From NCBI GenBank assembly GCA_023412475.1, contig JAEYNR010000080.1:10158-74157 (forward strand): a DNA stretch of 64,000 nt, read 5' to 3'. Origin of the DNA: Fibrobacterota bacterium (GTDB lineage: Bacteria > Fibrobacterota > Chitinivibrionia > Chitinivibrionales > Chitinispirillaceae). The position numbers and the translations under genes are program-made. Positions 28,658-37,610 of the stretch are shown piece after piece. The notes below the pieces were generated by a model, which worked only from the letters and a program-made list of their open reading frames with translations, was not told the DNA's origin and did no database searches. Within the stretch, counting starts at the first letter, position 1; every line of letters starts with the position of its first letter.

Positions 28658-29271
28658 AGTGACCTCCTTTCCCCTTACAGGATTACGACACAAACCGATT
28701 TAAGATTTTATTACTCCGGTAATTAAATATTTCCCATTCTCCGATTGTAACTACTAAGCGTTTTTCCCGACAGTTGAAACCCCAAAACTAGTTAATTATA
28801 TAAATAAGTACGAAATCCGAAACAAGATCAGGAAAATTGGAAGTAGTTGTTCTGCAAAGAGCTAACTGATACATTGGCTATCTTAAAACATTTTTCCTCT
28901 TTAGAATTTAAAAAGGAATAAGTACGAAATCCAAAATAAGAATAGAAACAAGAAATGGCAACAAGGCCAAATTAAAAACCTATAGTCACTTGAAACACTC
29001 TTATCTCTGTTTAGAAATTAGAAATTTGGAATTTGTTTAGGATTTAAGAATCGTGATTTGGAATTTTCTTCAGTTAGAATATTATTAGGATAGTAGTTTA
29101 ATATTTTTCCAAGTAGATAACTGAGCAATATTTAATTGCAGAAATAATAGATTTTGAAGATTTCTGATTCCGATATTCTATGTTCGATGTTGGTTATTCA
29201 ATATTTAAATTGATTGTGCTGCTCGTAGCAAAGGCTCGCTATGGCAGCACAATCAAAGGTGTTGAGAGTGT
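28658..29271. other. Repeat-rich spacer
   Basis: A 614-base AT-rich spacer between two minus-strand genes. It contains two short AAGTACGAAATCC strings (28806 and 28920) and one copy of dispersed repeat B (28983-29059). It ends with a GATATTC-type string and a possible loop near 29220-29250. No coding potential was seen. Confidence 0.6.
28983..29059 (+). repeat. Dispersed intergenic repeat B, copy 1
   Basis: Matches the reverse complement of 43744-43819. Shared strings include ACTTGAAACACTCTTATC, CTGTTTAGAAATTAGAA, TTTGGAATTTGTTTAGG and TTTAAGAAT, with about six differences over 76 bases. Upstream, GAAATGGCAA and ACGAAATCC strings are shared too, so the element may be 200 bases or more. Confidence 0.85.
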
Positions 29272-31578
29272 CTACTGTGTATCGCTCTCCAGGCTTTCCA
29301 TTTCTTCTTTCAATTTTTCGATCTCTTCATTAATAGCTTTATCCTTGCTTATGATCTTATCTGCTTCTTTCTGTATAGCAGAAGTGTTGACTATCTTATG
29401 AATATTCGCAAGAGCATACTCTATGTCGTTTCTGACAGCCTCAAAAGATCTTTCAAAGAATTTTGTCCTTTTGGCATCTTCAGCAAACAACAGATAATCG
29501 TCGATTTGCTCTTTATGTTTGAGTTGATCGTTATGCAAGCTGTCGATTGCCTGCTGTTTTGCAGCCTGCCCTTTTCTTGCAGTGTTGGTAACCCTTTCTG
29601 CCAGGAAAGCGTAAGACAGTCGATTGTTCTCATAGCGCATTTTCTCTGCATTGAGAGAATCTTCAGAAAAGCCATTGAAAGAATCCATCTTTTCAGCTAC
29701 AGGGCTAAGGACACTCTGCGCCTGCATGAAATTTTTCTCCAGCATGTAGCCATAAGCCTGTAAGAGCGCAGCTTCTGCCTGGATAACAAATCTTTGGGCT
29801 TTTCCAGCCAGCGCAGCTCCGGCATTAATACAATCTCTCCACTGTCTGGCCTTTATAGCAGTCCATCCCAACCCTAACAATGCATCCTCATAATAGTAAC
29901 TTTCCGGTGGAACCATTCTTAGAGCTGAGACTGCTTTGGACAGTGAGCTTTCTTCATAATAAACATATCCCAGAAGAACCAGAGAGCGGTTAGCAATCTC
30001 TTTCTGAGATTTTCCTGTAGCATTAGCACTCACGCAATTATCAAGCCTTGAAATAATTCCGGTCATATCTTCAGTATCCGTCATGGCCAGAGCTGTGGCA
30101 GCAGAATGCTGTGCAAAAACATAAATCGGGTGTGTATCTGGAATCTGATCAAAGTATTGAAGAGCCTTGTCATATTCTCCCTGACGTAATGCGGTTTCAC
30201 CCATTATATAATTTCCATGAGCACGGATCGAATCGGAAACCCCCTGCCGGTTCAGTTCAATGTACTGGTTATAAACCGAGTCATAATCACCCTGCCGATA
30301 GTGAACCCGCATGAGTCCCAGATCGCTGTGCGGGACAATTGAACTTAGAGAAAAGTCCTGTTTAACCGACTGATACATCTTCTTTGCTTCTTCCCTCATA
30401 TCCAGCTCTTCGAGACTGGAGCCTGCAAAGTGGTTCACCAGATCGTTTTTATGAAAATCTGGAAACTCGATAAGAATTCGCTGATAAATAAAATATGCAT
30501 TCCAGTAATCACCTTTATAGTAGAGTTTCATGGCTTTGTTGTATAACTCACTTGAATTAAGGTTGACTACTCGTGCTATACGGCGGTTTCTGATCTCTTC
30601 TCTGCTTTTACCTACATCAGCACGCAAATACAGAGAATGGGTCCCCTGAAGTTCGTTTTTAATCTCTTCTCTATACTGATACAGAAAAGAAAGATCTCTT
30701 CCCCCATTGACCTGAGGCACATTCAGTTCTACTGCGGCTCCCCAGAAATCAAACTTTTTGGAATGACCAACATTTGTAAACCCCTTAACCGCTACAAAGG
30801 GAAGAATCCAGAAACCTCCCTGCAGGAAAAAATCCCATTCCAGATATTTCTCATTATTAATGAATGTTTCTGTTTTAGTAAACAGATCGGTCATATCAAA
30901 CTCTAAATCAACTTCTATTCTGTCGCTAAGCATGGAGGCATGATAGTAGGCCTTTGTTGAGAAAGGCATTTTGTCTAAATCGGAGAGCTTGGGCGCAATC
31001 AGGTTCTGGAATGTAAGTCCAGCCACATGAAAACCAAGCACAGGGTGAAGTAGTAACCGACAAGTGAACCCCAGATCAGCTCCAATATTCAATGAAGGCG
31101 AATCACCGAAATTTCCTTGATATGCTAAATTGAGATTTAGCCCCACATTGATTCGTCGCCAGGGGTTAGTGGCATAAGAAAGAGTAAAAAGGTAGTTACT
31201 GTTTTTTGCCCTGACAACGTAATCGGGATCATCTAAGGAAAAGTTTGATACTTCATGTCCGTTTTCACCGATCACAGAGAAACCGGCAGTGTGATAAATT
31301 CCCACCGGTACCACTACACCAGCTTCCCAGAGCTTTGCAGCCTCATCACTTGATAGAGAGATAACGCCTCTGATTGAAGAATACAGATATTCCATCATCA
31401 GAGCTGGATTAGTGTTTGGAGAATAGTATTTAGAAAATGTTCTCCATTGATCGGAGAGAATATATTCACCGGGCAAACCATCTGAATAGGTTTTTAATAC
31501 TGAGCCCGGCAACATGATTAAAAAACCGGTTAACAGGAGAAATCTGGAAAGAACGGCCCTTTTAATTTTGAATATCAT
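29272..31578 (-). CDS. PorV-like beta-barrel fused to TPR repeats
   Basis: A 768-residue envelope protein. After an N-terminal signal segment (about 10-30) residues 35-330 look like an outer-membrane barrel of the PorV/PorQ kind (SPNTNPALMMEYLYSS, then many alternating aromatic strands such as NYLFTLSYATNPWRRINVGL and FDFWGAAVELNVP). Residues about 345-690 form TPR-like helical repeats (SELYNKAMKLYYKGDYWNAY, GETALRQGEYDKALQYFDQI). The C-terminus is charged coiled coil (EADKIISKDKAINEEIEKLK). PorV-type barrels shuttle type IX substrates in Bacteroidota; here that role is only inferred. It lies 103 bases downstream of the VWA protein gene, same strand, and probably shares its transcript. Confidence 0.65.
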   Translation of the reverse strand: MIFKIKRAVLSRFLLLTGFLIMLPGSVLKTYSDGLPGEYILSDQWRTFSKYYSPNTNPALMMEYLYSSIRGVISLSSDEAAKLWEAGVVVPVGIYHTAGFSVIGENGHEVSNFSLDDPDYVVRAKNSNYLFTLSYATNPWRRINVGLNLNLAYQGNFGDSPSLNIGADLGFTCRLLLHPVLGFHVAGLTFQNLIAPKLSDLDKMPFSTKAYYHASMLSDRIEVDLEFDMTDLFTKTETFINNEKYLEWDFFLQGGFWILPFVAVKGFTNVGHSKKFDFWGAAVELNVPQVNGGRDLSFLYQYREEIKNELQGTHSLYLRADVGKSREEIRNRRIARVVNLNSSELYNKAMKLYYKGDYWNAYFIYQRILIEFPDFHKNDLVNHFAGSSLEELDMREEAKKMYQSVKQDFSLSSIVPHSDLGLMRVHYRQGDYDSVYNQYIELNRQGVSDSIRAHGNYIMGETALRQGEYDKALQYFDQIPDTHPIYVFAQHSAATALAMTDTEDMTGIISRLDNCVSANATGKSQKEIANRSLVLLGYVYYEESSLSKAVSALRMVPPESYYYEDALLGLGWTAIKARQWRDCINAGAALAGKAQRFVIQAEAALLQAYGYMLEKNFMQAQSVLSPVAEKMDSFNGFSEDSLNAEKMRYENNRLSYAFLAERVTNTARKGQAAKQQAIDSLHNDQLKHKEQIDDYLLFAEDAKRTKFFERSFEAVRNDIEYALANIHKIVNTSAIQKEADKIISKDKAINEEIEKLKEEMESLESDTQ

Positions 31579-31681
31579 AGTCTCAATTCCATTTTTAATA
31601 AATATGAATTTCCAATGTTACCTGATTTTCGCTTATCTGTAACGGATTAAACACAGAAGCATTCTTTATTCTTTTAGACCC

Positions 31682-34282
31682 CTACTTCCACTTTACCCCC
31701 AAAGGCACTTTCTTTACAGTGGTCTTCCTGCTATTGGTTTTTTCACTGATGGTGGTAGTATTGATTATGGCGGTATAAGTTCCGGTTCCTAATTTTCTTC
31801 CTTTATCACCTATTGGTTCCCATACAAAAAACAGTTTCTGTGTGATTTCATCAAACACACCCTCAATATCTTTGTTAATAAGAGTTTTGACTACATCATA
31901 AACAGTAGCAGTTCCCTCGATTCTTATTTTATTCTTTATGTCCCCACTAGGCTCCACTACTATGACAAGCCCGCTTGAGGGTGCTTTGCGCCCTTTTCGT
32001 TCAAAAGCTGCCACAACTACAGGTGGAACAGGTACATTAGGCCCTATGGGATTATTAACAGTTTTAATTGTTATATCATATTCCACCTCCTGAACCTTGA
32101 TGGGGACTTTACGGTTTTCAGGATTGAGCTGCTTGTTATCCAGTGTATCACCGATTTTTGCAGCGATGTTTATCCATATCAGATCACCTTCAGTTATGGC
32201 AGAGCCAGTCTGAACAGAAATCACCTTGGTAGTGTAAAACCTTTCTTTGCTGAAAACTCCGTTCTCTGCAACTTCTACCCTGTATGCCTTCCCATTATGT
32301 GAAAAAAGGATCGGTTCCCTTGAAGTGAAATTATCGACCGGTTCCGAAAACTCCACCTGCAGTGAATCCTGTTCGTTTGAGAAAAATTTCCCGCTCATAA
32401 GCACTGGTGCGACCCTGTCCTGAACATTAATGATATTTCCTTCAATTAATCCTCCGGCAGGAAGAGTTCCACCGTTCACCGTGATGATATCGGTGGGGGA
32501 AACATAGGTTCTGATCTCATTATTTTGCTCAGCAACATTTAATGCAATTCCACCCTTAACGATACTGATCGAATTGAGTTTAAATTTGCGGGGATTGGGC
32601 AGGGAGATTGAACTTTTCAACATTTCCAAGTCTTCCTGATCGACTGACCCTTCGACTTCTATGAAAATACTGTCCACTTTCCCATCAGCATTACTATCAT
32701 AATAATGTGCTGCAGGGAATTTGAGTATCTTGCTAATCGCAAATGGATAGGCTTTTCGGATTGTATCAAGAGGATTATCGGGATTACGGTAAATCAGAAT
32801 AATACTGTCGGGATCTTCATGCTGAAGAATATTGTCCCTTTTGGGAACTCCAACCTCTCTTTCAAAATTTCCAGAGAAACCCGAATCGTTCTCTGTCAGT
32901 GGCAGATTCCGTAGAGTATCCCTAGCAGCTCCGGATTTATGAGTGACATCAACCTTCACTGTTTTATATCTGTTACTATTAGTGGTGAACACGACTTCCA
33001 ATTTATTCATAGTTTCATTGATTGCATTGATGGGCTTGCCATTATACTGAAGAAAAAGATCCCGTTCCCAGCAGTCCAAATAACCCTCGGAAGGCTGGTT
33101 AATTTTGGTGCTGCGGACAATTTTAAACCCGGTTGTAGCTGAAGAATCGTATGCATTGCCATTTTCGTCTTTCATTTTCCAGGTGACTTCAAGGGTAAAT
33201 GCTGTAGTATCAGTTGAAATGGCAAAATCATTGTTAAATTTGAAAGCGCTGTCACTGAAGGTTGTAGAAACTATACCATTAAGCTTCATGATGGTGGGTT
33301 GTCCGGATTTTTTGCTGATAATCACATTCATGACATTATTCATGAAAAGAGACATAAGACTGTCATGATTAGACTGCATTACCCATATATCACTGTTGGG
33401 ATTGGTCTTTGAATAGTTATTATCCTTGATATTTTCTGTCATTGTAGTAATGATTTCTGGAGCTTCCGTTTCTCTGCTATGTAAATAAACCGTAAAGGTG
33501 GTGGGTGTATTGTCGCCTTTTGCGAATTCAGTTGAATCTTTATGACCATCACCTGAGGGTACGCCATCGGAAAAGAACACTATAAATCTATTTTCTTTGG
33601 GAATTAAATCCTCTGAAAGTCCCTTAAAACCCTGAAGCGCTCCATCAAAACCATAGTTGATATTTGTCCCGTATTGTATTCTTACTTCAAAATCCGCTTC
33701 GTACCCCAGATAGACAGTTCTCCCTTGGCTTCTTGTTCTCAACAAGAACTTAAGAATATCTATCCCAAGCATTGTAGTGTCATTAAAATTATAGGTAGAA
33801 TCTAACCTAAGTGGAGGAAGAAACGCCTGCTCTGTGCTATTGGGAATAGAATCAGGTAAATCATCAAGAACTTCAAATATATCATGATGTTTCTTATTAA
33901 AATGAAGACCAGCGCCAAATATCGACAATCCTACCCATGCCCCTGGTTGCGCCTGGTAAATCGTATCCAGAAGCTCAACAGTTACCTTGAACCGTTCCCC
34001 ACCGACATCGTTTGCATCACCTTGGGTCATACTACCGGAATTATCAATCACAAACATGATAGCCGGAGTGTCGGCACTGACCGTTTGAGTTGTCGCATTA
34101 CAAGCTCTGATATTGGGTGCAAGGGAGATAACTTTGTTTGGCACTGTAATTACTTGCCCGTTGATATCTTCAGGACATGACCGGAAATTCCACTCACAAA
34201 CTTCAGCGGCCTCTACCCCTGGCACAAAAATCTGGAATGCAAAACAGATTAGCAGACTGGCTGTGAATACTTTTTTTTTCAT
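31682..34282 (-). CDS. Secreted VWA-domain surface protein
   Basis: An 866-residue exported protein with signal peptide 1-25 (cleaved near VEAAE). A von Willebrand factor A domain spans about 72-330 with an intact MIDAS motif D80-x-S-x-S (VIDNSGSM) and a second acidic loop FSDGVPSGDG. The remainder is beta-sandwich repeats (VDVTHKSGA, DSNADGKVDSIFIEVEG, VAPVLMSGKFFSNEQDSLQV) and a C-terminal domain with KKVPLGVKWK. AGGA lies nine bases before ATG. VWA proteins of this type bind proteins or matrix through a metal ion. The downstream gene encodes the PorV-like barrel/TPR protein, suggesting a surface assembly unit. Confidence 0.82.
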   Translation of the reverse strand: MKKKVFTASLLICFAFQIFVPGVEAAEVCEWNFRSCPEDINGQVITVPNKVISLAPNIRACNATTQTVSADTPAIMFVIDNSGSMTQGDANDVGGERFKVTVELLDTIYQAQPGAWVGLSIFGAGLHFNKKHHDIFEVLDDLPDSIPNSTEQAFLPPLRLDSTYNFNDTTMLGIDILKFLLRTRSQGRTVYLGYEADFEVRIQYGTNINYGFDGALQGFKGLSEDLIPKENRFIVFFSDGVPSGDGHKDSTEFAKGDNTPTTFTVYLHSRETEAPEIITTMTENIKDNNYSKTNPNSDIWVMQSNHDSLMSLFMNNVMNVIISKKSGQPTIMKLNGIVSTTFSDSAFKFNNDFAISTDTTAFTLEVTWKMKDENGNAYDSSATTGFKIVRSTKINQPSEGYLDCWERDLFLQYNGKPINAINETMNKLEVVFTTNSNRYKTVKVDVTHKSGAARDTLRNLPLTENDSGFSGNFEREVGVPKRDNILQHEDPDSIILIYRNPDNPLDTIRKAYPFAISKILKFPAAHYYDSNADGKVDSIFIEVEGSVDQEDLEMLKSSISLPNPRKFKLNSISIVKGGIALNVAEQNNEIRTYVSPTDIITVNGGTLPAGGLIEGNIINVQDRVAPVLMSGKFFSNEQDSLQVEFSEPVDNFTSREPILFSHNGKAYRVEVAENGVFSKERFYTTKVISVQTGSAITEGDLIWINIAAKIGDTLDNKQLNPENRKVPIKVQEVEYDITIKTVNNPIGPNVPVPPVVVAAFERKGRKAPSSGLVIVVEPSGDIKNKIRIEGTATVYDVVKTLINKDIEGVFDEITQKLFFVWEPIGDKGRKLGTGTYTAIINTTTISEKTNSRKTTVKKVPLGVKWK

Positions 34283-34721
34283 GATGCTTAATCCTGATTA
34301 AGTTTAGCAAAGAGTTATGATTCTATATTGTCATAGTACAAGATAACAGATTCTATCTATGGAGGCAATTTATTTCCCTGAACTGCCTTTTCAATAACAA
34401 TTTGTTCAATTCAACATAAACCCTGCTTAAATCTCTTTAAGGGATTAAGCACTAATCTATATATAAATTCAAGACAATTCAACTTAATTTCTTAAACGCC
34501 TAACCTGGTCAACAGCTCCCTATATACCAAAAGCCCCATGTTGAATCGATTAAGTAGGCTCATAGCCCTTTTCAATAATAAATAAGACCAGTTTCTTTGT
34601 TTTGTTGCCTCGTCATGTTTGGCAGTTCAATTTTTTTTCCTTTTTATTATTCTGCTTCTATTGTAGGTATATAATAAGCAATGACCAACAATAGCTATTT
34701 TTAATTTAAAATAAAAAGCAG
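34283..34721. other. Divergent spacer between the VWA gene and the ATP synthase operon
   Basis: About 440 bases without recognisable genes. The strand switch means both upstream promoters lie here; only the right-hand one (34722-34750) has recognisable -35/-10 boxes. Confidence 0.55.
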
Positions 34722-34750
34722 TTGATCTCCTATAGAAAAAGTGCTATATT
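34722..34750 (+). promoter_or_regulatory. Sigma-70-like promoter upstream of the ATP synthase operon
   Basis: TTGATC (34722-34727), a 17-base spacer, then TATATT (34745-34750). It precedes the small exported protein gene at 34773 and may drive the whole atp operon. Confidence 0.6.
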
Positions 34751-34772
34751 TTAACCTTCCAGGATAAACAAC

Positions 34773-35144
34773 ATGAATTTCAGACTATATTCAGACTATA
34801 TCCTTCTAAAAAGAAATCTCCTGCTCTTTGTTGTTGCTATATCAGTGGTGTTTGCATCACTGTCAGAAAAAAGTGAAGCCAGTATATACAACAATTCACA
34901 AGATGAAACTTCATTTTGCAAAACAGTACATCAAAACATATTCTTTTCTGATTGCAGTTTCGATTTGTCCGATGCTCTGCCTGTTCATCATATTTTAGAT
35001 ACCGACAAAAACCCTCTAGCTACTAAAAAATCGAACTTTTCATACATTCGTTTCACTAATGACAGCCGACCTGATATTATTAATACATCAGTTTGTTACT
35101 CCCTCCACCTGAATCAATTCCGCTCAACAGTTCTAATAATTTAG
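34773..35144 (+). CDS. Small exported or membrane-anchored protein of unknown function
   Basis: A 123-residue protein with one hydrophobic segment near the N-terminus (RNLLLFVVAISVVFASL, residues 14-30) and a polar remainder with three cysteines. I do not recognise it. AGGA is eight bases before ATG and a promoter-like sequence lies just upstream. It occupies the position where many ATP synthase operons have atpI, but it has a single membrane segment and no AtpI similarity that I can see. The gap to atpB holds a weak stem-loop (AGTCTG at 35158, CAGACT at 35178 with a T8 loop) that could separate the two transcripts. Confidence 0.5.
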   Translation: MNFRLYSDYILLKRNLLLFVVAISVVFASLSEKSEASIYNNSQDETSFCKTVHQNIFFSDCSFDLSDALPVHHILDTDKNPLATKKSNFSYIRFTNDSRPDIINTSVCYSLHLNQFRSTVLII

Positions 35145-35291
35145 AATAGCTGCCCACAGTCTGCTAATTTTTTTTAACAGACTTCATGATCTGTAGGTTT
35201 GTAGATTTGCAATCAGCAGAATTAGTATGTAATTTACCGATAATTCTGTAGAAACTACTTTTTAAAAACCCGAGATTAAAAAGGGTTAGCT

Positions 35292-36137
35292 ATGCGTCTT
35301 GTTCTTCTGGTACTGTTATCTGCCGGCTCTTTGTTGAGTTCACCAGCCAAATCTTCTTTTGATATATCCGATATGCTGATGCATCATGTAAGTGATAAAA
35401 AAGAATGGTCCGTGCTACCGGCAGCAAAACCAATACCCATACAAGATTTGAAAATAGGCTCTCTCACGATCCCCTTGTCGATGCATGTTGTTATGCTTGT
35501 GATCGCATCAGCGATTCTTTTAACAGTTTTTTGTACAGCATTCAGCAGAAGCAAAACTATACCTGGTAAACTTGGGCTGGCCATTGAACCGCTGGTTCTC
35601 TTTGTACGGGATTCACTGATTTATCCAGTTATGGGTGAAGAGCTGGGGAAAAAGTGGCTTCCCTTCTTTTTAACATTGTTTTTCTTCCTTTTGACCTCCA
35701 ATATTATGGGGCTTGTTCCCATGTTTGGAGCTTCAACGGGAAATCTCAGTGTCACCGCAGCACTGGCAGCAATGGTTTTAATTGCGATAATAGTTCAGGG
35801 AATGCAGAGCAACGGGGTTATCGGATTCTTTAAAAACATGGTTCCAGCAGGAGTACCTTTACCGATCGGCATTTTTCTCATGCTGATAGAGATCCCCAGT
35901 GTGTTTATAAAATGTTCAGTACTGGCAATCAGGCTGTTTGCCAATATGATTGCCGGTCACATTATAATACTCTCGTTACTTTTGTTAATTTTTATTATTC
36001 ATCCACTGGCCAGTGTGGTTTCTGTGCCATTAGCGCTTTTTATCAACATTTTAGAGTTACTGGTAGCAGTAATTCAGGCATTGGTTTTTACTCTATTATC
36101 AGCAATATTTATCAGCACATCGAGTAATCATAACTAG
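35292..36137 (+). CDS. atpB: F1Fo ATP synthase subunit a
   Basis: The stator channel subunit of the Fo motor, 281 residues, with five or six membrane segments. The essential arginine is R214 in VLAIRLFANMIAGH. The last membrane helix has E255 (NILELLVAVIQALVF) and Q262, the expected channel residues. The N-terminal 60 residues start with a signal-like segment, as in several long AtpB proteins. It is the first subunit gene of a complete operon; the c-subunit gene follows after 26 bases with a good AAGGAGG site. Confidence 0.95.
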   Translation: MRLVLLVLLSAGSLLSSPAKSSFDISDMLMHHVSDKKEWSVLPAAKPIPIQDLKIGSLTIPLSMHVVMLVIASAILLTVFCTAFSRSKTIPGKLGLAIEPLVLFVRDSLIYPVMGEELGKKWLPFFLTLFFFLLTSNIMGLVPMFGASTGNLSVTAALAAMVLIAIIVQGMQSNGVIGFFKNMVPAGVPLPIGIFLMLIEIPSVFIKCSVLAIRLFANMIAGHIIILSLLLLIFIIHPLASVVSVPLALFINILELLVAVIQALVFTLLSAIFISTSSNHN

Positions 36138-36163
36138 TTTTTTTTCTTTAAGGAGGCTTTATT

Positions 36164-36409
36164 ATGGAGCAATCGATAGTATCAGGAATCAACATCAGTT
36201 ATTTTGGAGCTGCAATCAGCCTTGCAATAATCGTGTTAGGCGCAGCATTAGGAATCGGTCATATTAGCGGTAAAGCACTCGAATCGATGGCCAGGCAACC
36301 TGATATAAAAAATGATGCCAGAATATTGATGATTCTGGGTGCAGCGCTTATTGAAGGTGTAGCTTTTTTTGCTGCAGTAGCATGTCTGATTCTTATCATG
36401 ACGAAATAA
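36164..36409 (+). CDS. atpE: F1Fo ATP synthase subunit c
   Basis: The 81-residue rotor ring subunit, two membrane helices joined by the polar loop ARQPD (residues 43-47). The ion-binding carboxylate is E64 in ALIEGVAFF. The residue after it is Gly rather than Ser or Thr, and the helix-1 position that holds Gln in sodium-specific rings is Ile (GIGHISGKALE). The sodium signature is therefore absent and proton coupling is the likelier reading. Confidence 0.95.
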   Translation: MEQSIVSGINISYFGAAISLAIIVLGAALGIGHISGKALESMARQPDIKNDARILMILGAALIEGVAFFAAVACLILIMTK

Positions 36410-36422
36410 ACAGGTATACAGT

Positions 36423-36956
36423 ATGAATCCACAAGATACTACTGCCACTGTTGTTCATCAAAGCTCTCCAATAAGCGGTCTTTTTTCAATAGATCCGGGG
36501 CTTTCGATCTGGACATGGGTGGTTTTCGGATTACTTTTTATTATTCTTAGAAAATTTGCCTGGACCCCCTTGATGGAATCGGTTAAAGCTCGGGAACGTC
36601 TGGTGGCAGACACTATTGACAATGCCAGAAAGACCAAAGAGGAACTGGAAAAAATAGCTGACGCTCAGAAAGCTATGATTCGTGATGCCCAGAATGAGGC
36701 AGGCAAGATAATCGAAGAAGGTAGAAAAAATGCCGAAAGTACCGCTCAACTGGTCGTTGATCGTGCCCGAAAAGAAGCTCAGACAGCTCTTGAGGATGCG
36801 AAATCAAAAATTACAACAGAAAAGGAAAATGCTCTTCGACAAATAAAAAATCAGACGATCGAATTAGTCATAAACACCTCTGAGAAGTTAATTGAAGAGA
36901 GTCTCAGTGATGAAACCCATCGAAAAATTGTAGAAAAGCATCTGGATAATTTATGA
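36423..36956 (+). CDS. atpF: F1Fo ATP synthase subunit b
   Basis: The peripheral stalk subunit, 177 residues: one N-terminal membrane segment (IWTWVVFGLLFIILRKF, about 29-45), then a long charged coiled coil. It carries the usual WTPLMESVKARE start of the tether. Its stop overlaps the atpH start by four bases (ATGA), so translation is coupled. Confidence 0.93.
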   Translation: MNPQDTTATVVHQSSPISGLFSIDPGLSIWTWVVFGLLFIILRKFAWTPLMESVKARERLVADTIDNARKTKEELEKIADAQKAMIRDAQNEAGKIIEEGRKNAESTAQLVVDRARKEAQTALEDAKSKITTEKENALRQIKNQTIELVINTSEKLIEESLSDETHRKIVEKHLDNL

Positions 36957-37495
36957 GCACTGAACTGATTGTCCGCAACTGGGCGCAGGCGTTTTTTAGC
37001 GCTGCACAGGATTCGGGTAAATTAGAAAAGATACTAAAAGATGTTGCATTACTAACGCAAGTCCTTAAATCTGAAGAGCCCATTTTAATCCAACTGTCAT
37101 CTCCAAGATTATCTCTGAGAGATCGATCGAATATCCTTAAAAAGGCTCTTGGTACTCATATAACTGATTTCACTTTGAACTTTCTTATTCTGGTACTAAG
37201 ATATGGACGTCAAAATCTTCTTTTAAAAATTCTGGACGAATTTATCCTGGCCAACAGCCAGAATCAGAAGATTTTTAATGCCACTGTGAGCAGTGCAAAA
37301 GAGTTAAGCTCTGCTCAGAAACGCAAAATGCAAAATGAGCTGGAGAAGAAAACCGGTCATACTTTTGATATTGAATTCAGAATCGATCCGCAGCTTATAG
37401 CAGGATTTGTTCTGGTTTATGAAGACAAAATGTACGACTGCAGTACAAAAAGTGCACTCAACAAACTCAGAAGAACGTTAAATGTTGGATATTAG
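36953..37495 (+). CDS. atpH: F1Fo ATP synthase subunit delta
   Basis: The 180-residue delta subunit that joins the stalk to the top of F1. It has the N-terminal helical domain (RNWAQAFFSAAQDSGKLE) and the C-terminal family motif around 130-175 (KTGHTFDIEFRIDPQLIAGF, then DKMYDCSTKSAL). It overlaps atpF by four bases; unusually, a 115-base gap follows before atpA. Confidence 0.92.
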   Translation: MSTELIVRNWAQAFFSAAQDSGKLEKILKDVALLTQVLKSEEPILIQLSSPRLSLRDRSNILKKALGTHITDFTLNFLILVLRYGRQNLLLKILDEFILANSQNQKIFNATVSSAKELSSAQKRKMQNELEKKTGHTFDIEFRIDPQLIAGFVLVYEDKMYDCSTKSALNKLRRTLNVGY

Positions 37496-37610
37496 ATTCT
37501 TCGATTTATGATTTTTGATTTTTTTTGGAGCACCATAATATGACAGGCACTTCTGATTAGGAAATGTCTTAAGATGGTAAGATGTTATATAATGACAGAA
37601 ATGAGTTATT
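37496..37610 (+). promoter_or_regulatory. Intra-operon gap before atpA with leader peptide and -10-like box
   Basis: The other subunit genes from atpB to atpC are separated by 26 bases or less, so this 115-base gap stands out. It holds GGAG nine bases before a six-codon frame (ATG at 37540, stop TAG at 37558, peptide MTGTSD) and a TATAAT string at 37588-37593, with TATATA preceded by TGT just before it. It may be a leader or a secondary promoter for the fused alpha subunit; the atpA start itself has no clear Shine-Dalgarno sequence. Confidence 0.3.

Noticed and set aside
36164..36409. Sodium-coupled ATP synthase
   Set aside because: The c subunit has E64 followed by Gly, and Ile at the helix-1 position where sodium rings have Gln, so the sodium signature is missing.
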